A DNA stretch of 64,000 bases from Diabrotica undecimpunctata (GCF_040954645.1 NC_092806.1:2542001-2606000); one strand, 5' to 3'. Positions 47,481 through 59,817 are shown, counted from the first letter of the stretch. Translations and numbers: made by a program. The notes: generated by a model from the letters alone, not told the origin.

Positions 47481-47586
47481 TTATCACTTACGTAACTCAC
47501 GTAAAAAATATAGGAAGTAAGTAAAGAAGTATCAGTTATCTCACAATCTATTCAAGTACTTGTTCCTCGTTTCCTATAAAAAAAGG
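47481..47586 (+). promoter_or_regulatory. Promoter of SapB gene 4: paired GATA sites and TATA box
   Basis: TTATC at 47481-47485 and 47536-47540 (55 nt apart, against 43 in the other genes). A TATAAAAAAAGG box starts at 47575, 52 nt before the ATG at 47627, as in genes 1 and 2. No clear initiator is seen at +29. Confidence 0.6.
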
Positions 47587-47626
47587 TAACATTACCAACT
47601 TAGCGTATTGTAAAATATTCTCAAAC

Positions 47627-50600
47627 ATGAAGACTACATTTGTTTTGGCAGTTTTGCTTTGCGTCGGTAAGAAATTTTTTATAATTTTTTTAATATTATA
47701 TCTCTTGGCTACTGTGTATTTTCTATATGCTACTTATTATTGTACCTATAAGATTTTTTACTAAACTCTGTGACTTTGTCTCTGAACCAGTCTTCCACCT
47801 GGTTCCATTTTATAATTTGTACGGAAAGATTTTTGTTGGGCATTCTTTGTACATGGCCAAACCAGACTAATTAGTTTTTATTTTATTTTACCAGTTATCG
47901 TATGTCTCACTTTCATGATCTCTCTGATTCCATAATTTGTTTACTCCTGTCTTTATTTTTAATTCTGTTTTCTTTACCTGTAATATTATTATTTATTTCT
48001 CCGTTTAATGTGTTTTTAATTTTGCATTAAAGTTGCCAGATCCATACAAAAATCTGATCTTTTTGTCTATGTATCACTACGCAGCCTTCATTTATCCGTT
48101 CACTTAACAATCATAATCCAAAACATACCAATTTAACCCATGGTCAAAAGTTAGTTTGATTAGTCTGAAAATTAGTTCGATTTTATGCAAGGCAGATCAA
48201 TAACAGACGCAATTATCATTATAAAGCAACTGATAGAAAATATATTGGAATAGAAGAAGAAACCCTTATATCGTATTCATTGATATTGAGAAAGCATATT
48301 TGTATAATAGATTTCGTTAGATAGAAAGAGAAAGAGTGAATGTATGTGACAGAAATGAGAGAAAATGGGTATTTCCGCAAAGGGATAATTTACCTATATA
48401 TAATATGGGTTAAAATATATTATATATATACAGACACTTGATATAAATAACATTGTAATTCTTTTTGTAACTATGTAAAAATGTGTTTCAACTATGAAGA
48501 TATGCGTGGTCGCCACAAGAACAGAGGAGATGCTGTAGATGAAAATAATAAAAATTCCATTCGTGTTAATATAAACTCTATTCCAGCAAAAGAATCCCAC
48601 TACGCAAAAAAAGAACAACTAAGATGTATCTTGATAAGTCTTTAAGGTTTCCTGAATTGTATTCAATATATTTATAATAAATGGATGTTAGAGAATCACC
48701 CATGCAAGGAGTAAGCCACCAAAAGTCAATACAGACACATATTCAATCAGTTTAATATCGGCTTTTTGTACCAAAAAAAATCAGTGTCTTACTTGTAAAC
48801 TACATAACACTAAAGCACATAAAGACCAAATAGAAAAGGAATATGCTTTACATATTGCAAAACATACGAATTTAAAACTTGGATTCTACGACAAGCGCAA
48901 AGTAGAAAAACAGACGCCACTAAAATGTTTTGTTGGAGAAGAATATTACGAGTTTCGTGGACCGACCACAAGATAAATATTTTAATTTTAAATGAGTCAA
49001 ATGTCAGCTAAGATCCATCTCCAATAATTAAAATACTTTGAACAAGTTATAAAAACAAACACAGAAAACATGGGAGGACTTATCCAAGGAAAGGTAGAAT
49101 TCAGAAGATCACAAGGAAGATCTCCAACAAGATGAACCAATCAAATTACAGCCATATGCAAAAGATCTTATGAATAAGTTAAAAGAAATGACCAGAGAAA
49201 AAGATCTTTGAAGACGGACAATACATAATATAACGATGACTACTACACTCCCTCCGAGGAGTCCCTCCGTGAAACCAAAAATCGTAATAAAGTGGTTTAT
49301 AAGAAAACAGCAACTGTTGTAACTGCCTGCTTTGATTTGCAATAAATAATAACTACACCCCAATCGGAGATATCATTGTTTTATTATAAAAGGAAGTTTA
49401 AAGTGTATAATTTTATTATCTTTGATATTGAATCTGCGGAAGGTTATTGTTATGCAAAGACTATAAACTGTTTTCTAATTCGTAAATGCTCATTTTGTAA
49501 TAAATCAATCTAACAGATATTATTCTATTGACTTCTTGTTAGTTATGTATGAAGTGAATTCTTAGATACTTTTTCGTGTAAAAAAATGACGTTAAGGTAA
49601 AAACAATAAAAAAACTAATCATAATCTCTTTATTTTAATATATGTTCATTAGTTATCATTTATACGCACCTAATCAAAGAAACATGCTTTGTTGAAATAT
49701 CATTGTATAAATCACTTACAATAGTCTTCGCCTAAAATTCTTAAAAAACTTGGTATTGCAACTCGATCTAAATCAGCACCAGTAATTTTAGCAACAATGC
49801 GATACATGAAAGTGAAAAGCCGAGGAAAAGTTATAAAATATGGATTAAGAAAACTACAAAAGATATTAAAAGTGACGAAATAAAAAAATATGTTTTGGAA
49901 ATTTTTATAAATCGCTCTCCTCTAAACTTAACAAAAGTGAGTTACAATGTTTTTCATATCAGGTGTCGATATATTGTAACATTTAAGAAACTATTGTAAC
50001 TAAACAAATATTTGATTTATATTTTAAAACTATTTTTTTTATTTTTAGGTGTTACCGTTCACGCTGAGTAAGTAGCAAATAATGATAAAAAATATTGACT
50101 GGCTTGTTATATTATTTAAACAAAATTTCAAATTAATGGTGTTTGAATATCTTAAAAAAACAACTGTTAACGTTAAAAGATATTTATATCTGGCGATATA
50201 CATTTGTAGCTTACCACATTTAATGAATAGATGTGGTTAATCAAACCGTTAAGACAAAAAATATAAATAGTCATAAATCATCCAAACAGTTGTTCAAATT
50301 TTTTTAAACAAATTTTTTTACACAAATTGTACTTAACAATCAATTTTTTTGGCTCGGAAAATTAATTTTTTGATTTTATTTTTTTTTTATCATCTTGAAC
50401 GAAACAGATTCTTTGAAATTTTTCTGTAAACTTAATCTTTTTCAAGTTATTTTATCATCACAACTATTTAAAACTAAAAAGCGCAAAATACGATTTTCAA
50501 TGCTCAAAAACACAAGTAAAAAACATAATTTTTGAATTCACCAAGGACATAAATTCAAGATCAAACCTTGTATTTCAAAAATTCTGAAGCGCTTATGACA

Positions 50601-52001
50601 GGGTGGGCGCTCGGGTTTCGGCGTGTATAAGAAAGAGAAACAAAATCTGTGGCACACATTTTTGCTGGTTACCAATTAAAAAACAATATTTTAAAATAAA
50701 ATAAGCCCAGAATTTTCATTAGGAGCTGATAGAAGACGACTTAAATTTAGATACTTAATGATTTAAAAAATAATACTTTTTACTTCTGTTATTGAGCCTT
50801 AATCTTTTAAATAAAACTTAAAACACACAACATTTTGCCTGGATGACCTCTGGTACCTTATTTTGGGGTATCGAAAGTGACTGCAAAAAAATCTCATGGG
50901 AATATTTTTTCGAACAAACCCGAGTTTTCTGCATTGTCTAAGAGAATAGAGTAATAATATAGTAATATAAGTACTATTGTATAAATATTAAATTTTGTAA
51001 ACAAAAAAACAATTTTTTGCAGCTTTTTGTGCGACTTTTGCACAACCTTTACCAGAATAATTAGGGAATACAGCGAAGACGAACTTCCACTGGTAAGTTT
51101 TGAAGGCAATATGTTACACAAAATATTATGTATAACCTATGTTAAATTCACATCTTGTTGATGGTTATTATTGAAGGAATCAAAATTTCCTTTCTATATA
51201 ATACCTTAAACGCGGTAAAAAATGTAAGATATTTATTTCATTACTGGTCGACTTGGCTTCTTATGCGGGACTCCAGGACTCGTCTCCAGACTCCAGAAGA
51301 TTCAAGGATCCCTGGGCCGTCCTTGAAGATATAAGAAAGCCTAGGTTCTATATAGTGGGGCCATCTAGAAGACTTACAGCATAACTTTTTTATTTTAAAT
51401 CATAAAAGATGCTGTCTGATGGTCAGTATGCTTATTATAGAATATTGTAGAATAAGGCGATATCGACATCTGCTTAAATTGGTGGATGGCTGCCTATGTG
51501 ATAAGCATGAAAAAACCTCCTTCCATATCCTCTGTAAGTGCCTTGCACTGGCCTATTACAGGTGGAAGATCCTAAGCTCGTACCTTGTGAAACCTAGCTA
51601 AATGAAGGAGTGACTCCTGAAGAAATTTGTGGATTTCTGTTAGGCCACAAACTTACTAAAGGATTAAATATTCGGAGTGGCAGAAAAAGCTCTGATTTGG
51701 AGCCCTTGCTGATTCTGCCAGATATAGAAACTAGGATCAGGATGGACCCGCCTTAAAAGTTATAAGTGTCTAAAGGGCTGACAAATGACTTAGTACGCAC
51801 ACAAAAACTAAACCATCCTTCCTTTGCTCACTGTAGCCATGGCGTCATTAGTATATCTCTCTTCCTTGTCCTTTCCAGTCTTTCTTAGTTGTGTTCACCT
51901 AAATAAGCTTGCTTACTGAGTTCTAAATTGCTATTAAGTTTAAAATTAGTTATATTTCTCCACTAGTTAACTTCTCTTACCAGAAGGAAGATCCTTCGAG
52001 G

Positions 52002-52066
<65 letters not shown>

Positions 52067-53103
52067 GGTATTTAGGCGCCACACCCTTTCGGTAGGGATC
52101 TATGGAGAAGTATCACCGAGCCGGAAGCCCTTATCTCTTTCCGTACTGCTCTAACATAAGCCGATCAGACACCAGCATATTCTAGTCTAAGCCGCAGATT
52201 CGTTTTAGAATTTTAAATTGCTGCGTTAGCCTTTTTTATTTTTCTGTACACCGAGCCGGGGCTTGAACCCACATCCACTGAACCATTCGTGTTGATTTTG
52301 TAGCCGAATTTTGTATATGGTAGTTGATTTTTTCCTTCTTGTTCTTCTGTGTTCTTCTCGTACGCCTCTTGCTCTCTACAAATTTTTTATAGGTGTTTTC
52401 TTTATTTCTATATTTTCCACTTGGTTACTTTTTAATAAAAAATTCAACTGCTTGTTATATATTTCAATGTCTTCAATCATCAATTATTTATTCTTATTTT
52501 TATTCTATAACTAAGTAATTTTATGATCCTGTAATTTATGCATTGTTAAATACCTCCTTTGTTTTTGTAAAGTGAAAAGAAGTACTAAAATACTGCTATT
52601 CTATTCCAACTTTCATAATTATATTAAATAAATTTGTTAGTAAACCTGTTTCTGTCTGATAAAACTGTCTACACTTTCTTATCGATACTATCTAGTCTAA
52701 CTGCTTTATCTACGCTTATTTTTTTTTATATTTAAACGACATTCTCGTTTGTTATTTTAGTGAGCATTGCTGCAATTATCTTTTTCGTTCGTTCAACTAG
52801 TTTTCTGTCAAACTCTTCGTTTATAAACTGTAAAAATGTTTTGTCTATTTTTGATACCTTTACCTAGTTTAATAAGATTGTTTTATAAACAGTTTTTTTT
52901 TAAACATCATTAGCAATTAAAAAATGCTTATTTTTTTGTAGGATCAAGTGGAAAAAAACGCAGCAGAAATATGTAAAGTTTTGCCAGATCACATAAAAGC
53001 TGTGTGCGAACAATCATTTTTGCCAAAAGTCGAAGAAATTTACAAGCAGCTCGAAAACACATCACAACCACAACAAATATGTGATTCTTTAGAATATTGT
53101 TAG
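47627..53103 (+). CDS. SapB gene 4: secreted single-domain saposin-like protein
   Basis: The spliced coding sequence is 47627-47666, 50049-50067, 51023-51092 and 52942-53103 (291 nt, 96 aa). Introns are 2382, 955 and 1849 nt, phases 1, 2 and 0. Exon 2 is 19 nt instead of 28, removing three residues between the signal peptide ([14 protein letters not shown]...VHA) and the domain. The SapB cysteines are at 23, 26, 54, 65, 90 and 96 with the family spacing. N82-T-S is a sequon. It is the most diverged member (KVLPDHIKAVCEQSFLPKVE) and the least acidic, about 16 acidic to 7 basic. AATAAA at 53118-53123 lies 15 nt after the stop. Family roles are lipid binding or membrane permeabilisation. Confidence 0.87.
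47750..48000 (-). mobile_element. LINE C-terminal fragment in gene 4 intron 1
   Basis: The minus strand gives FGHVQRMPNKNLSVQIIKWN and VEDWFRDKVTEF, the GHVxRM...W block of LINE C termini. Upstream and downstream parts are degraded. Confidence 0.5.
48180..49250 (+). mobile_element. RTE-like LINE remnants in gene 4 intron 1
   Basis: An RT piece reads FMQGRSITDAIIIIKQLIE and IDIEKAYL (48184-48310). After low-complexity sequence a C-terminal piece reads KMFCWRRILRVSWTDHKINI, LKYFEQVIKTNTENMGGLIQ and GKVEFRRSQGRSPTR (48920-49135). Multiple frameshifts. The C-terminal motif set matches the remnant at 3-632. Confidence 0.6.
49251..50048. other. End of gene 4 intron 1, no gene seen
   Basis: AT-rich intron sequence without recognisable transposon coding. 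Confidence 0.5.
50068..51022 (+). other. Gene 4 intron 2
   Basis: A 955-nt intron, donor GTAAGT and acceptor TTTGCAG. No transposon coding is recognised. It is the shortest intron 2 in the array and the only one without a recognisable transposon piece. Confidence 0.6.
51430..51750 (+). mobile_element. Jockey/R1-like LINE C-terminal fragment in gene 4 intron 3
   Basis: LVDGCLCDKHEKTSFHILCK then CLALAYYRWKIL shows the C-x-C...H-x3-C-x4-C type zinc-binding tail of Jockey/R1 elements. A shifted VTPEEICGFL-like segment and RHKL-like sequence follow. Confidence 0.6.
52002..52064. repeat. TA dinucleotide microsatellite
   Basis: Pure TA run of about 62 nt in gene 4 intron 3. Confidence 0.95.
52065..52300 (-). 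repeat. Possible SINE-like repeat with a B-box-like sequence
   Basis: On the minus strand, TGGTTCAGTGG is followed closely by GTGGGTTCAAGCCCC, resembling pol III A and B boxes but too near each other for an intact tRNA. CACCGAGCCGG occurs twice (about 52120 and 52250). It is GC-richer than its surroundings and abuts the TA repeat. Confidence 0.35.
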
Positions 53104-53241
53104 AGAAATCTTTTTCTAATAAATCCTAAGTAATTATTGTACTATATATAGGTTAAAAAATTAGAGAATAATTTTTTTTTATTTTCCTTGTTTTTTTATT
53201 AGATTTTTGACTTATTAGGTTTTTAATCCCGACAACAGGAA

Positions 53242-55061
53242 TATCAAACAATAAATAAATCAGTTAAAAGAAAAGCAAGAAGAGACAAAAAAAGGTGGGC
53301 CGAAGAACAGGCCAAACAAGCAGAAACAGCTGCACAACACAACAGAACTAGGGAGCTTTACCAAATTACTAGACGACTAACACAAAAAGGGTCCAACTGT
53401 TCGAATATTGTAAGATCCAAGACAGGCGAATTACTTACTACAACAGATGACCAAATAGAGAGATGAAAAGAGCATAAAAGGAGATACAAGGTATTTCCAG
53501 AGATAACGCAGACGAAATTATCGAAAATCCGCAGAATATAGACTTGCATATTTCTTGCGAGGCCCCTTCCAAAACAGAGATAATAGCAGCTATCAAATCT
53601 CTGAGAAACAACAAGTCACTGGGAATCGATAACATTGCTGCTGAAATACTTAAAGCTGATCCGCATCTAAATGCTGAACTTTTGCTCCCCATAATCCGGG
53701 AGGTGTGGAAACAAACCACATTCCAGCGGGCTGGAAAAAAGGTAACATTATCAAGCTTCCAAAAAAAGGCAACCTCACACTGTGCAAAAATTGGAGAGAA
53801 ATAACCTTGCTTACCGTCATAAATAAAGTTTTCACGACCATCATACTGAAAAGAATAACAAACAAGGTTGAGTTTCGAGCTAATCAAGCAGGCTTTAGAC
53901 CAGAATCCTCGTGCATAGACCACATTAATACTGTGAGGGTAATAATGGAACAATCGGTTGAATGGAACACACCCCTATACATGGTTTTTGTTGATTTTGA
54001 ACGTGCCTTTGATAGCTTGTCTCACGCTGCTGTATGGAAAATTTTAGAGCTAAGAAACATCCCGCAAAAAATAATTTCTAATAAAGTCACTATATACTGA
54101 TGCGAAATGCAGCGTGACACACAATGGGATCAACAGTGACGAATTGGACGTACTTACTGGAGTTAGACAGGGATGCGTGCATTCTCCGTTTCTTTTTAAC
54201 ATAGCTATAGACTATGTTCTCTCCAAACTAGACTCCGACACAAGAGGGATACAATGGACGTTAACCACACGCCTAAGCGATCTAGAATACGCGGACGATA
54301 TCTGCCTATTAGGTCAAAGGTTCCAAGATCTGGCTTACCAATTGGAAACACTTTCCACTGAAGCCAACAAAATAGGTTTGAAAATTAAAATTAGTAAAAC
54401 CAAGTCCATGAGAATAAATGCAAGAAACAACACGCTATTTACTATCGACAATAATATGCAGATTGAAAATGTAGAAACCTTTACGTATCTTGGAAGTGTC
54501 ATAACAGAAAACGGAGGTACAGAAGACGATATTCGTATGAGGATACGAAAAGCCCAACAAGCTTTCAGCACGCTTAACCCTGTTTGGAGGTCAGGCGAGT
54601 ATATACAAGGACAAAGATCCGAATATTCCGATCAAATGTCATGTCTGTTCTACTCTACGGATGTGAAACCTGGAAAGTGACAAACACCCTCACAGACAAA
54701 CTGCAGGTCTTTGTTAACAAATTAATGTCTACTAAGAATTGTTCGTATATTCTGGCCTAACACCATCAGAAACGAAGATCTGCTACACCTGACCGAACAA
54801 AAGAGGGTACAAAATGAAATTAAGTCCAGAAAGTGGGGTTGGATCGGTCACACACTCCGAAAAAATAGAGTTCCAGTATCGCAAAGACTGCCCTAGAGTG
54901 GAATCCCTAAGGGAAAAGAAAAAGAGGTCGCCCAGTACAAACTTGGAGAAGATTCATCATGGACGAGATAAGAGGCCAAGGAAAGTCTTGGAATGAGGTG
55001 AAGGCTTTAGCGCAAAATAGAACCCGATGGCGCGTTTTCACTGAAGCTCTATGCTCCACTT
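53242..55061 (+). mobile_element. LINE reverse transcriptase, RT region nearly complete, broken
   Basis: KARRDKKRWAEEQAKQAE, EIIAAIKSLRNNKSLGIDNI, PAGWKKGNIIKLPKKGNLTL (53705-54100), GFRPESSCIDHINTVRVIME, VDFERAFDSLSHAAVW, then 54114-54680 with GVRQGCVHSPFLFNIAIDYV, RLSDLEYADDICLLGQRFQD and FTYLGSVITENGGTEDDIRM. The last pieces end NRTRWRVFTEALCST at 55061. Catalytic YADD is intact, but frameshifts (about 53540, 53745, 54100, 54600) break it. No endonuclease is present. It begins 140 nt after the gene 4 stop codon. Confidence 0.82.
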
Positions 55062-55399
55062 AAGAGTTCAAGAACCTTATATATAGGTATTTAATCCCTA
55101 GTAGACGCTACGGATTTTGAAAACTAGTAGTCGCGCGTGGTTAAAATGATCTCTTCGTCTTTTAGTTCTTAGTTAATAAAAGTATTTGGAACCAGTGTAA
55201 GTAAAACATTTATTGTTGTTATTAAGATTTATTAAGTATAGTAACATATTACAAAATATTATATAAAAAGTAAACTAATGTTATAAACACTGAACAAAAC
55301 ACTAAAAAACTATTCTCTACTCCGATAAAAAAGGGAAACTTAAGGTAGTTAATAAAATATAAGTTCTGTTTGATACTTTTCGCACACTGCTACTGTAGA

Positions 55400-56260
55400 A
55401 ACATATCTACATTGTTTTTTTAAAAGTATAGAACTTTATAACGAGGCAAATGTTGTCCTCCAAGTGGCCAATCGTTTCGTGCTTGTCGGCGTACACTAGC
55501 ACCTTTACATATCCCAACATAAAATAGTCTACCAGTGTTAAATCGCACGATCTTGGAGGCCAATTCACGAAACGTGCGAAAGGTCCGAAACATGATACTA
55601 TGCCGTTACCAAACGTTTTCTTCAATAAATCAATTGTGGCACGAGCTGTGTGACAGGTTTCACCGTCTTATAATGGTTTCTCAACATACATTTGAGGGCA
55701 TCTTAATATGCAGCTTAATAATATCATAATAACATTATATCTTAAATCAAAAGAGCGCAGTTTTGTTTGTTGACGTAGCAATTCCACCAAAAGTGAGATT
55801 CATCGCTAAACAAAATTCGCTTGTGAAAATCGGAATCAACGGCATCCTCGTATTAGACCCTCTCACCGATGATGTACCTTCAGTTCTTGCATTAGTTGGA
55901 TTTTGAAAGCATGCAAAGTAAGATGATCTTTCCGAAAAATCTTTCATAAATTGGATGGACACGTATCCAACTGGCACGATGGCAAAAATACTGTTTCGGA
56001 TCGTCCTGTATGCTACGCTCTACAGCAGCAACAACGTGTCTATGGATTGAAATTATTTTAGAGTAAACGTTGTGTAAAACATTCCATGGTTAATCCAATT
56101 ACTTGCTCTAATGAACTATCATATTGACGAAAAAATGGACATAAGTAGTGCGCGATACATATTTTGAACAGAACCACAATTTGTACAATTTGGAAACGTG
56201 GTTTAGGCGTCAAATCTATTCATGCTGAAATGCTAAACCTAACTAAACATAATTCAGTTG
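55400..56260 (-). pseudogene. mariner-like transposase remnant
   Basis: Minus strand: N-terminal pieces around 56235-56050, then RILFSDESHFWWNCYVNKQN (about 55820-55755), an internal deletion, CHTARATIDLLKKTFGNGIV and VNWPPRSCDLTLVDYFMLGY, VKVLVYADKHETIGHLEDNI (to 55407). FSDESHF holds the first catalytic Asp, and CDLTLVDYF the third acidic position of mariner-type transposases. Several frameshifts, an internal deletion and loss of the second Asp region make it dead. Confidence 0.78.
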
Positions 56261-57119
56261 ACAGCTGTCAAAATGGCTGACAGTTAAAAAAGTGTTACCA
56301 ACTTACATTTCGATATGTCTAAAAAAACTAATATTATATTTTGATATTATAGATTGTGAAACTACGATTTAAAAAAATTATATCTACTAATGTTAGAAGT
56401 TGTTATTATTACCATAGGTTTTATGGTTTAAAAAATCAATTATCGATGAAAATTTATGCACCCACTGTACATTGAATTTCATTTATGTGTACTAATTCTT
56501 TTAGGATACCGCCTAATGCGAGTGTTGTGTATCTGTTGTGAGTGAAAATGATAAAAAAAGTTTTTGTTCCAATTTAACATTTTTGATTTGTATATCCAAA
56601 TCATACGTTTGTATTTTTATAAAAACAGAAGCCGCTGGATTCTGATATGTGATTGATTCATCTACAATCCCACAAAATGAACAAAAAATTACCATATACA
56701 ACAAAAGTCGGATAAAATGAAGCGAAAGAGAATGCAAAAAACAAAAACTCTGAAATCTTGCTTCCAGGCTACCAAACAGTAACTCGATTGATTATTCTAA
56801 CAAATTTTTTGTCGTTTTCTGTCTATGGATTTTCTTTGCTATATCGTAAGCCAATGTTGCCGATTAAGCTATTTCAATTGCATATTCAGAGACAGGCGGC
56901 AAACGTTTTCTAAATATTTGAATATCGTGATTTTCGCTGCTTTATTTTTTATTCTTTTGTAAAGCTCTTTTAAACTAAGATAATTAAATAAATTTTCATA
57001 CCATAAACATTCAACCAACTATAATTATATTATTAGTAGTTTCTTAATAAAAATTGGTTAAATTTACAGAACAAGAACCATATATTTGTGTTTATTATAT
57101 GAAAAGCACTTTTGTATTC
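56261..57119. other. No gene seen
   Basis: AT-rich sequence; the 74-aa minus-strand frame at 56513-56737 is not recognised. Confidence 0.45.
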
Positions 57120-58440
57120 CTTAGAAGCAGTTACACAACGTTCATTTCATCAAGGTGTTAATTTTCTTGTAAAAGTTATTATTCTTTTTTTTTTCATAAA
57201 TTTCAGCAGTGGAGACAATGCATTTGTTAAAATTATCTACACCATTATCTGTATTTCAGATAAAAAATTGTTGTATCTAGCGGTATACTTCAGTTCTGAA
57301 ACTTGCCCAGTCAGCAATAGAAATCTTCCACTCTATTGCTGTTCCTAGTGATTTTTCTTCATTATTTGTTATGACGATGGAAAAATGCTTACTATCATAT
57401 AGATAATCTATAATAATTAATTTTTAAAAAGGACATATTTTGGAATCGCACAGGTCAGTCACTAAGAAACTTTCTGTTAAAACATTAAAATAAGTGTTGG
57501 AACCATTATTTAGACAACAAGTGTCAGTAATGTTCAGTATATTCTCTACAACTTTTTCTCTGACGTTCGTGATTTATGAACCCCATGCAATATTGTAAGC
57601 ATTAAAGCCTCCTAAAATTAAAAATGGTGCTGAAAGTTAAAAGATTCTACCAGTTTAGCTTCAGCAGAATTCTAATTCGGTCGGATATGTATACTGCAAA
57701 TAATTATTCTTTTAGGATACCTTATGGTTACTATAATTTCTTCTAGGTTAGTAACGTGATGATATCCTTCATAAGTCCTAACAACAATATTATGAATTGC
57801 CTGTAAAGAGAAAGAAAAAAAAAGAAGAAGAAGAATTGATCTCAGAAGTAATTTGCTACGCTTCTATTGTGAGGTTACTACTTATTTGAGCATCAAATAA
57901 GGCTATGAAATTATCTGGTGGAGTAGAGAAGCTTTGTGGGCAGTTAGTGTATAGATCCTTGAAAATTTGCATGCAATTTACATATCAGATGTATGGCATC
58001 TGATATTTTGAATTTATTTATGGTATCCAATTTGGACTGCTTTTTCGCGTGTTTTGTACTGTTGATGTCTACTGTAGACATCAATAAAGAGTTTTCAATT
58101 TGAGGATAAGATATAGGTTGTTCAAGAGAGTGGGTGTCCGGTGTGCTTAGTGAGCTAGAAAGTGCTCTTTTTTGTCCCTTTATAGGTTTATGAGAGAATA
58201 ATTGTTTTAAGGTAGTAGTTGATGAAATTTGTGTTGCCTGTTATTGTTTACCAGTAGAGCGACTAACATTGGTGTCTTGAAAATTTGTGCAACGGCAGCT
58301 GTATGGCCAGTTCTATCAGTAAATAAGAATATACGGTATGTTTTGAAATAGAATTCAATGACTAGTGTGGTCTGAAACTCATAATTTTTGGTAGGTGGAA
58401 TTATGTACACTTGTCTTTATAATAAGAGGATATTACTATA
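57120..58440 (-). mobile_element. Jockey-like LINE, gag and endonuclease fragments
   Basis: Minus strand: YIIPPTKNYEFQTTLVIEFY, FKTYRIFLFTDRTGHTAAV (58410-58240, a gag zinc knuckle that has lost its first CxxC), a Ser-rich gag tail, then AIHNIVVRTYEGYHHVTNLE, VTIRYPKRIIICSIHI (57800-57690) and PFLILGGFNAYNIAWGS (endonuclease GDFNAHN block, now GGFNAYN), ending DSKHFSIVITNN and ISIADWASFRTEVYR. No RT follows. Truncated and decayed. Confidence 0.68.
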
Positions 58441-58639
58441 TTCATCTCCTTGAATTGTCTAAGTCCTTCTAAAGTATTTTTCACGAGATAGTGATGCAAT
58501 TGAGGTATATATGTAAAGAAAAACTATTGTTTTGTAATAGTATTTCTATTTCTTATAATATAAAATTAACATATATTTATACTCTCATTAATCTCTAAAG
58601 TGTCATTCAATAGTAACTTGATTCTAATTAGTGGTGGTA

Positions 58640-59817
58640 TTAACAGTCTTTTGGATCTGTTTCATTTAATTCCAATTCTAATTTATGGTTGTTGACAGTT
58701 CTTACCTGCTGATTTTTCGAAATATCACTTTTGCTTCTGAACCAGCAACTTGATTCCAGGTGGTAGCGTAAACCTTTTCCTTTTTTTTCACAAATGCAGA
58801 CTTGTTTTTTCTCAAAGTATCATTTTTCTTTTTTTTTTCTGAAGTCTTTATTTCAATTAAGTGTTCTAAACCTCTAATTTCATTGAAATGATCTTCCGTT
58901 TCTTTTAAAGTGTCTCGATCAATTCTATCAGCTATACAATTTGGAAGTCCAATAGCTATTAAATCAATTATACTTTTTTATCTAATGATTTGTTTGTTTG
59001 TAGTATGAGTCTTTACTTTTTAAGAGCATATTCTAATAAGGAACCATTCATGTATTTGAATTGAAAAGCATACCTCACTTGAGCCCACCCTTTGTCTGCA
59101 TATGTGTCACAAAATTTGTTTTTCCATTCATCCCAATTAGAATTTATTGAATATTTTATATGCATTGACCTATACCAATCCACACATGATCCTTCTAAAA
59201 ATAATCTCAGAAGTTCAATTTTTTCCATATTTTGATCTATTTGCAATCTTATGCACCCATCTTCAAATGTTTCCATCCATTGTAAAACGTTCACATTTTT
59301 ACCTGTAAATTTTTCTATTACAAATTGTTCGGATACTTTGTTTTTATTAAAGGATTCAATACATTGTTTTCTATTTGACTTTGTAACTCTCTCTAAGATC
59401 TGTTCTAATGCATCTAGTGGGATACCAGTTGTGGATGTTAGAGATTCTTTCCTTTAATTAATAAAATATACCCACATACAAAGACTAACCTCTTTTCTAT
59501 TCTTTCTTTTGAATATCTTGTTGTTCTAAAAGAAAATCATTGAATTGTATATTCCCATCTTTATCCATATAAACTTTTAGAATATTTTCATCTGCAATCC
59601 AAACTTTTCTTGTAGTACCCCGTTTTGTTAGAGCCCTTTTTACTTTCTGAACAGCTGCTCTCGTCTGGATTTTTTCATGATAAGAAATATTTTGCATATC
59701 ATGAGGCATTTCAAAAATTTCATTTTCTTTATTCTCAATTGTGGTTTTGCTAATAATATTTGTTTTAGCATCAGTTTGCAATGATTTAACAGTAAATTCA
59801 AATCTCAGTTTTGCCAT
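58640..59817 (-). pseudogene. Retrotransposon gag-like gene, two-part, decayed
   Basis: The minus-strand frame from ATG 59817 (MAKLRFEFTVKSLQ...) runs 106 aa to 59497. A possible intron (GTTAGT donor near 59487, AAAG acceptor near 59456) leads to a frame reading GIPLDALEQILERVTKSNRK, NVLQWMETFEDGCIRLQID, LLRLFLEGSCVDWYRSMHIK and VRYAFQFKYMNGSLLEYALK to 59013. In-frame stops and shifts follow, with IGLPNCIADRIDRDTLKETE and SSCWFRSKSD. The LFLEG...DWY and W...F...Y pattern is gag-like. Parent element class unknown. Confidence 0.55.

Noticed and set aside
53242..55061. Possible fifth SapB gene downstream of gene 4
   Set aside because: I looked here and to the window end for the exon 1 (MKTT...CVG) and exon 4 (TSPQE..C) signatures and found none; the region is LINE reverse transcriptase.
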